Part shown: positions 5,435 through 6,741 of the stretch, in pieces
Position numbering within the stretch: the stretch's first letter is position 1
Layout of the letters: every line of letters begins with the position of its first letter
Source: CAZXNF01 sp050741255
GTDB taxonomy: Bacteria > Pseudomonadota > Gammaproteobacteria > Burkholderiales > SG8-41
Assembly (NCBI GenBank): GCA_050741255.1
Contig: JBOIEQ010000199.1
Location: 1 to 6,741 of the forward strand
Length of the DNA stretch: 6,741 nt
Direction of reading: 5' to 3'
The notes under the pieces: model-generated
Database searches by the model: none
What the model saw: the letters and a program-made list of their open reading frames with translations, nothing else
Told to the model about the DNA's origin: nothing
Translations under genes and position numbers: made by a program

Positions 5435-6691
5435 CTAGGACCGCCGGATCGCGAAGCTCGCGAGGTAGGCGTCGGGCTTGGCCGGATCGAACTCCTTGCC
5501 CATCACCGAGAACTTCTTGGTGTTGGACGCCGGCACCTTCATGCCCGCCTCTTTCATCAGCCGCGCCGCATCGGTGGCGAGGAACACTTCGCGTGCCACC
5601 TTGGCGTAATCCAGGTCGCCCTTGACCTGCCCCCAGCGCTTCATCTGCGTCATGATCCAGATCGCGAAGGACTGGTACGGGAAGGGATCGAAGTTGATGC
5701 GGTCGGGCACCTTCATCACGTTGCCCAGGCCGTCCGCGTAGCTGCCGGTCAACACCTGTTCCACCACCGTCACCGGCTGGTTCAGGTAGTTGGCCGGCGC
5801 GATCGCCTCCGCGATCTGCTTACGGTTCTCGGGTTTCGCCGCAAACGCGGTGGCGTCCACGATCGCCCGCAGCAGCGCCTTGTAGGTGTTGGGCGCGGTG
5901 GTGATGAATTCCTTGCTGGCGGCGAACGCGCAGCAAGGATGGCCGTCCCACAATTCCTTGGTCAGCAGGTGGATGAAGCCCACGCCGTCGTAGACCGCGC
6001 GCTGGTTCACCGGATCCGGGGCGAGGAAGCCGTCGATGTTGTCCGCGCGCAGGTTCGCCACCATCTCCGGCGGCGGCACCGAGCGGATCTGCACATCCTT
6101 GTCGGGGTCGAGCCCGGCTTCCGCGAGGTAGTAGCGCAACAGGTAGTTGTGCATCGAGTAGTCGAAGGGCACCGCGAACTTGAAGCCCTTCCACTGCTTC
6201 GGATCGCGCTTGTCCTTGTGCTTCATCGCCAGCGTGATCGCCTGGCCGTTGATGTTCTCGATCGCGGGCACGGTGTAGGGGATCGCGTTGGAGCCGACGC
6301 CCATCGTGATCGCCAGCGGCATCGGCGAGAGCATGTGCGCGGCGTCGTATTCCTTGTTCAGCGTCTTGTCGCGGATCACCGCCCAGCCGGCGGTCTTCAC
6401 CACGTCCACGTTCAGGTTCTGCCGGCCGTAGAAACCCATCGGTTGCGACATGATGATGGGCGTCGCGCAGGTGATCGGGATGAAGCCGACCTTGATCGCG
6501 GACTTCTCGAGTTTGCCGGCCTGGGCGAAGGCTTCCTTCGCCACGCCCAGCGGGAACAGGGCGGAGATCGCCGACAGCGCCGTGCCGGACCCCACCGCGC
6601 GCAGGAAACGGCGGCGCGCGCCGTCCTGCGGAAACAGCGCGCGCATCACGGCCGATTCCACGAAGTGCGAGTAGGACGCGTCGCTACCCAT
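5435..6691 (-). CDS. cynA: ABC transporter substrate-binding protein, NrtA/CynA/CmpA family
   Basis: This is the receptor of the ABC importer, expected in the periplasm, and related to the nitrate (NrtA), bicarbonate (CmpA) and cyanate (CynA) binding proteins. From this start it has 418 residues. A twin-arginine signal is clear: ARRRFLRAVG (25-34), a hydrophobic stretch, and likely cleavage after AKEAFA (residue 56). Family blocks are IKVGFIPITCATPIIMSQ (66-83), KTAGWAVIRDK (99-109), YDAAHMLSPMPLAITMG (115-131), INGQAITLA (147-155) and MHNYLLRYYLAEAG (180-193). In place of the NrtA-like GEPWN and HPEK stretches it has APDPVNQRAV (224-233) and HPCCAF (251-256), so the ligand is probably not nitrate. 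The start is uncertain: the frame has no stop up to the window edge, the ATG at 6691 has no good ribosome site, and an internal ATG at 6646 would also keep the Tat motif. First gene of the cyn unit; cyanate is inferred from cynS. Confidence 0.85.
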   Translation of the reverse strand: MGSDASYSHFVESAVMRALFPQDGARRRFLRAVGSGTALSAISALFPLGVAKEAFAQAGKLEKSAIKVGFIPITCATPIIMSQPMGFYGRQNLNVDVVKTAGWAVIRDKTLNKEYDAAHMLSPMPLAITMGVGSNAIPYTVPAIENINGQAITLAMKHKDKRDPKQWKGFKFAVPFDYSMHNYLLRYYLAEAGLDPDKDVQIRSVPPPEMVANLRADNIDGFLAPDPVNQRAVYDGVGFIHLLTKELWDGHPCCAFAASKEFITTAPNTYKALLRAIVDATAFAAKPENRKQIAEAIAPANYLNQPVTVVEQVLTGSYADGLGNVMKVPDRINFDPFPYQSFAIWIMTQMKRWGQVKGDLDYAKVAREVFLATDAARLMKEAGMKVPASNTKKFSVMGKEFDPAKPDAYLASFAIRRS

Positions 6692-6700
6692 GGCGGGCGT

Positions 6701-6716
6701 CGCCGTCGCGACGGCG
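6701..6716. repeat. 16-base perfect palindrome upstream of cynA start
   Basis: CGCCGTCGCGACGGCG reads the same on both strands and lies nine bases upstream of the ATG at 6691. If that ATG is right, this could be an operator or a hairpin in the leader. If the gene starts further upstream it is simply coding sequence, where GC-rich alanine and threonine codons can produce such symmetry by chance. Confidence 0.35.
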
Positions 6717-6741
6717 GCTTCGTGTTCCTGCTGACTGGCAT

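Noticed and set aside
4258..5625. Plus-strand open frame opposite cynB and the end of cynA
   Set aside because: No domain, arginine- and histidine-rich, antisense to conserved ABC transporter genes.
5435..6691. Assignment as a nitrate (NrtA) receptor
   Set aside because: The expected GEPWN and HPEK ligand stretches are changed, and the neighbouring enzyme is cyanase rather than nitrate reductase, so cyanate is the better inference.

Overview
The window carries seven genes, all on the minus strand and tightly packed (reading order runs from the high-coordinate end to the low one). The high GC content, the codon bias that keeps long antisense frames open, the twin-arginine signal peptides on both binding proteins and the protein families all suggest a Gram-negative proteobacterium, probably beta- or gammaproteobacterial. 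The exact lineage cannot be fixed from the sequence. There is no sign of mobile elements, tRNA or rRNA genes, or CRISPR arrays.

First block (6691 to 3105): a four-gene cyanate unit in the order binding protein, ABC permease, ABC ATPase, cyanase. This is the cynA-cynB-cynD-cynS order known from cyanobacteria. The gaps are 4, 13 and 24 bases, so co-transcription is very likely. The ABC components belong to the nitrate/nitrite/cyanate/bicarbonate (NrtABD/CmpABD) family, and the intact cyanase is what points to cyanate as the substrate. The expected job is to import cyanate and convert it, with bicarbonate, to ammonia and CO2 for nitrogen supply or detoxification.

Junction (3104 to 2982): an intergenic stretch of 123 bases holding two consecutive RNA hairpins. 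The first overlaps the cynS stop codon. The second is a compound stem-loop followed by a U-rich run, and looks like an intrinsic terminator or attenuator.

Second block (2981 to 26): a complete TRAP transporter, with binding protein (dctP type, TakP-like 2-oxoacid subgroup), small membrane subunit (dctQ type) and large permease (dctM type). dctP and dctQ are 5 bases apart, and dctQ and dctM overlap in ATGA. It should import an organic acid with sodium or another ion gradient. A further gene may begin at position 5.

The most interesting points are the pairing of a cyanate-use operon with a 2-oxoacid-type TRAP transporter across a structured junction, the replacement of expected ligand-pocket residues in both binding proteins, and uncertain translation starts for cynS and cynA. 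No new biological system is demonstrated; the families are all known.
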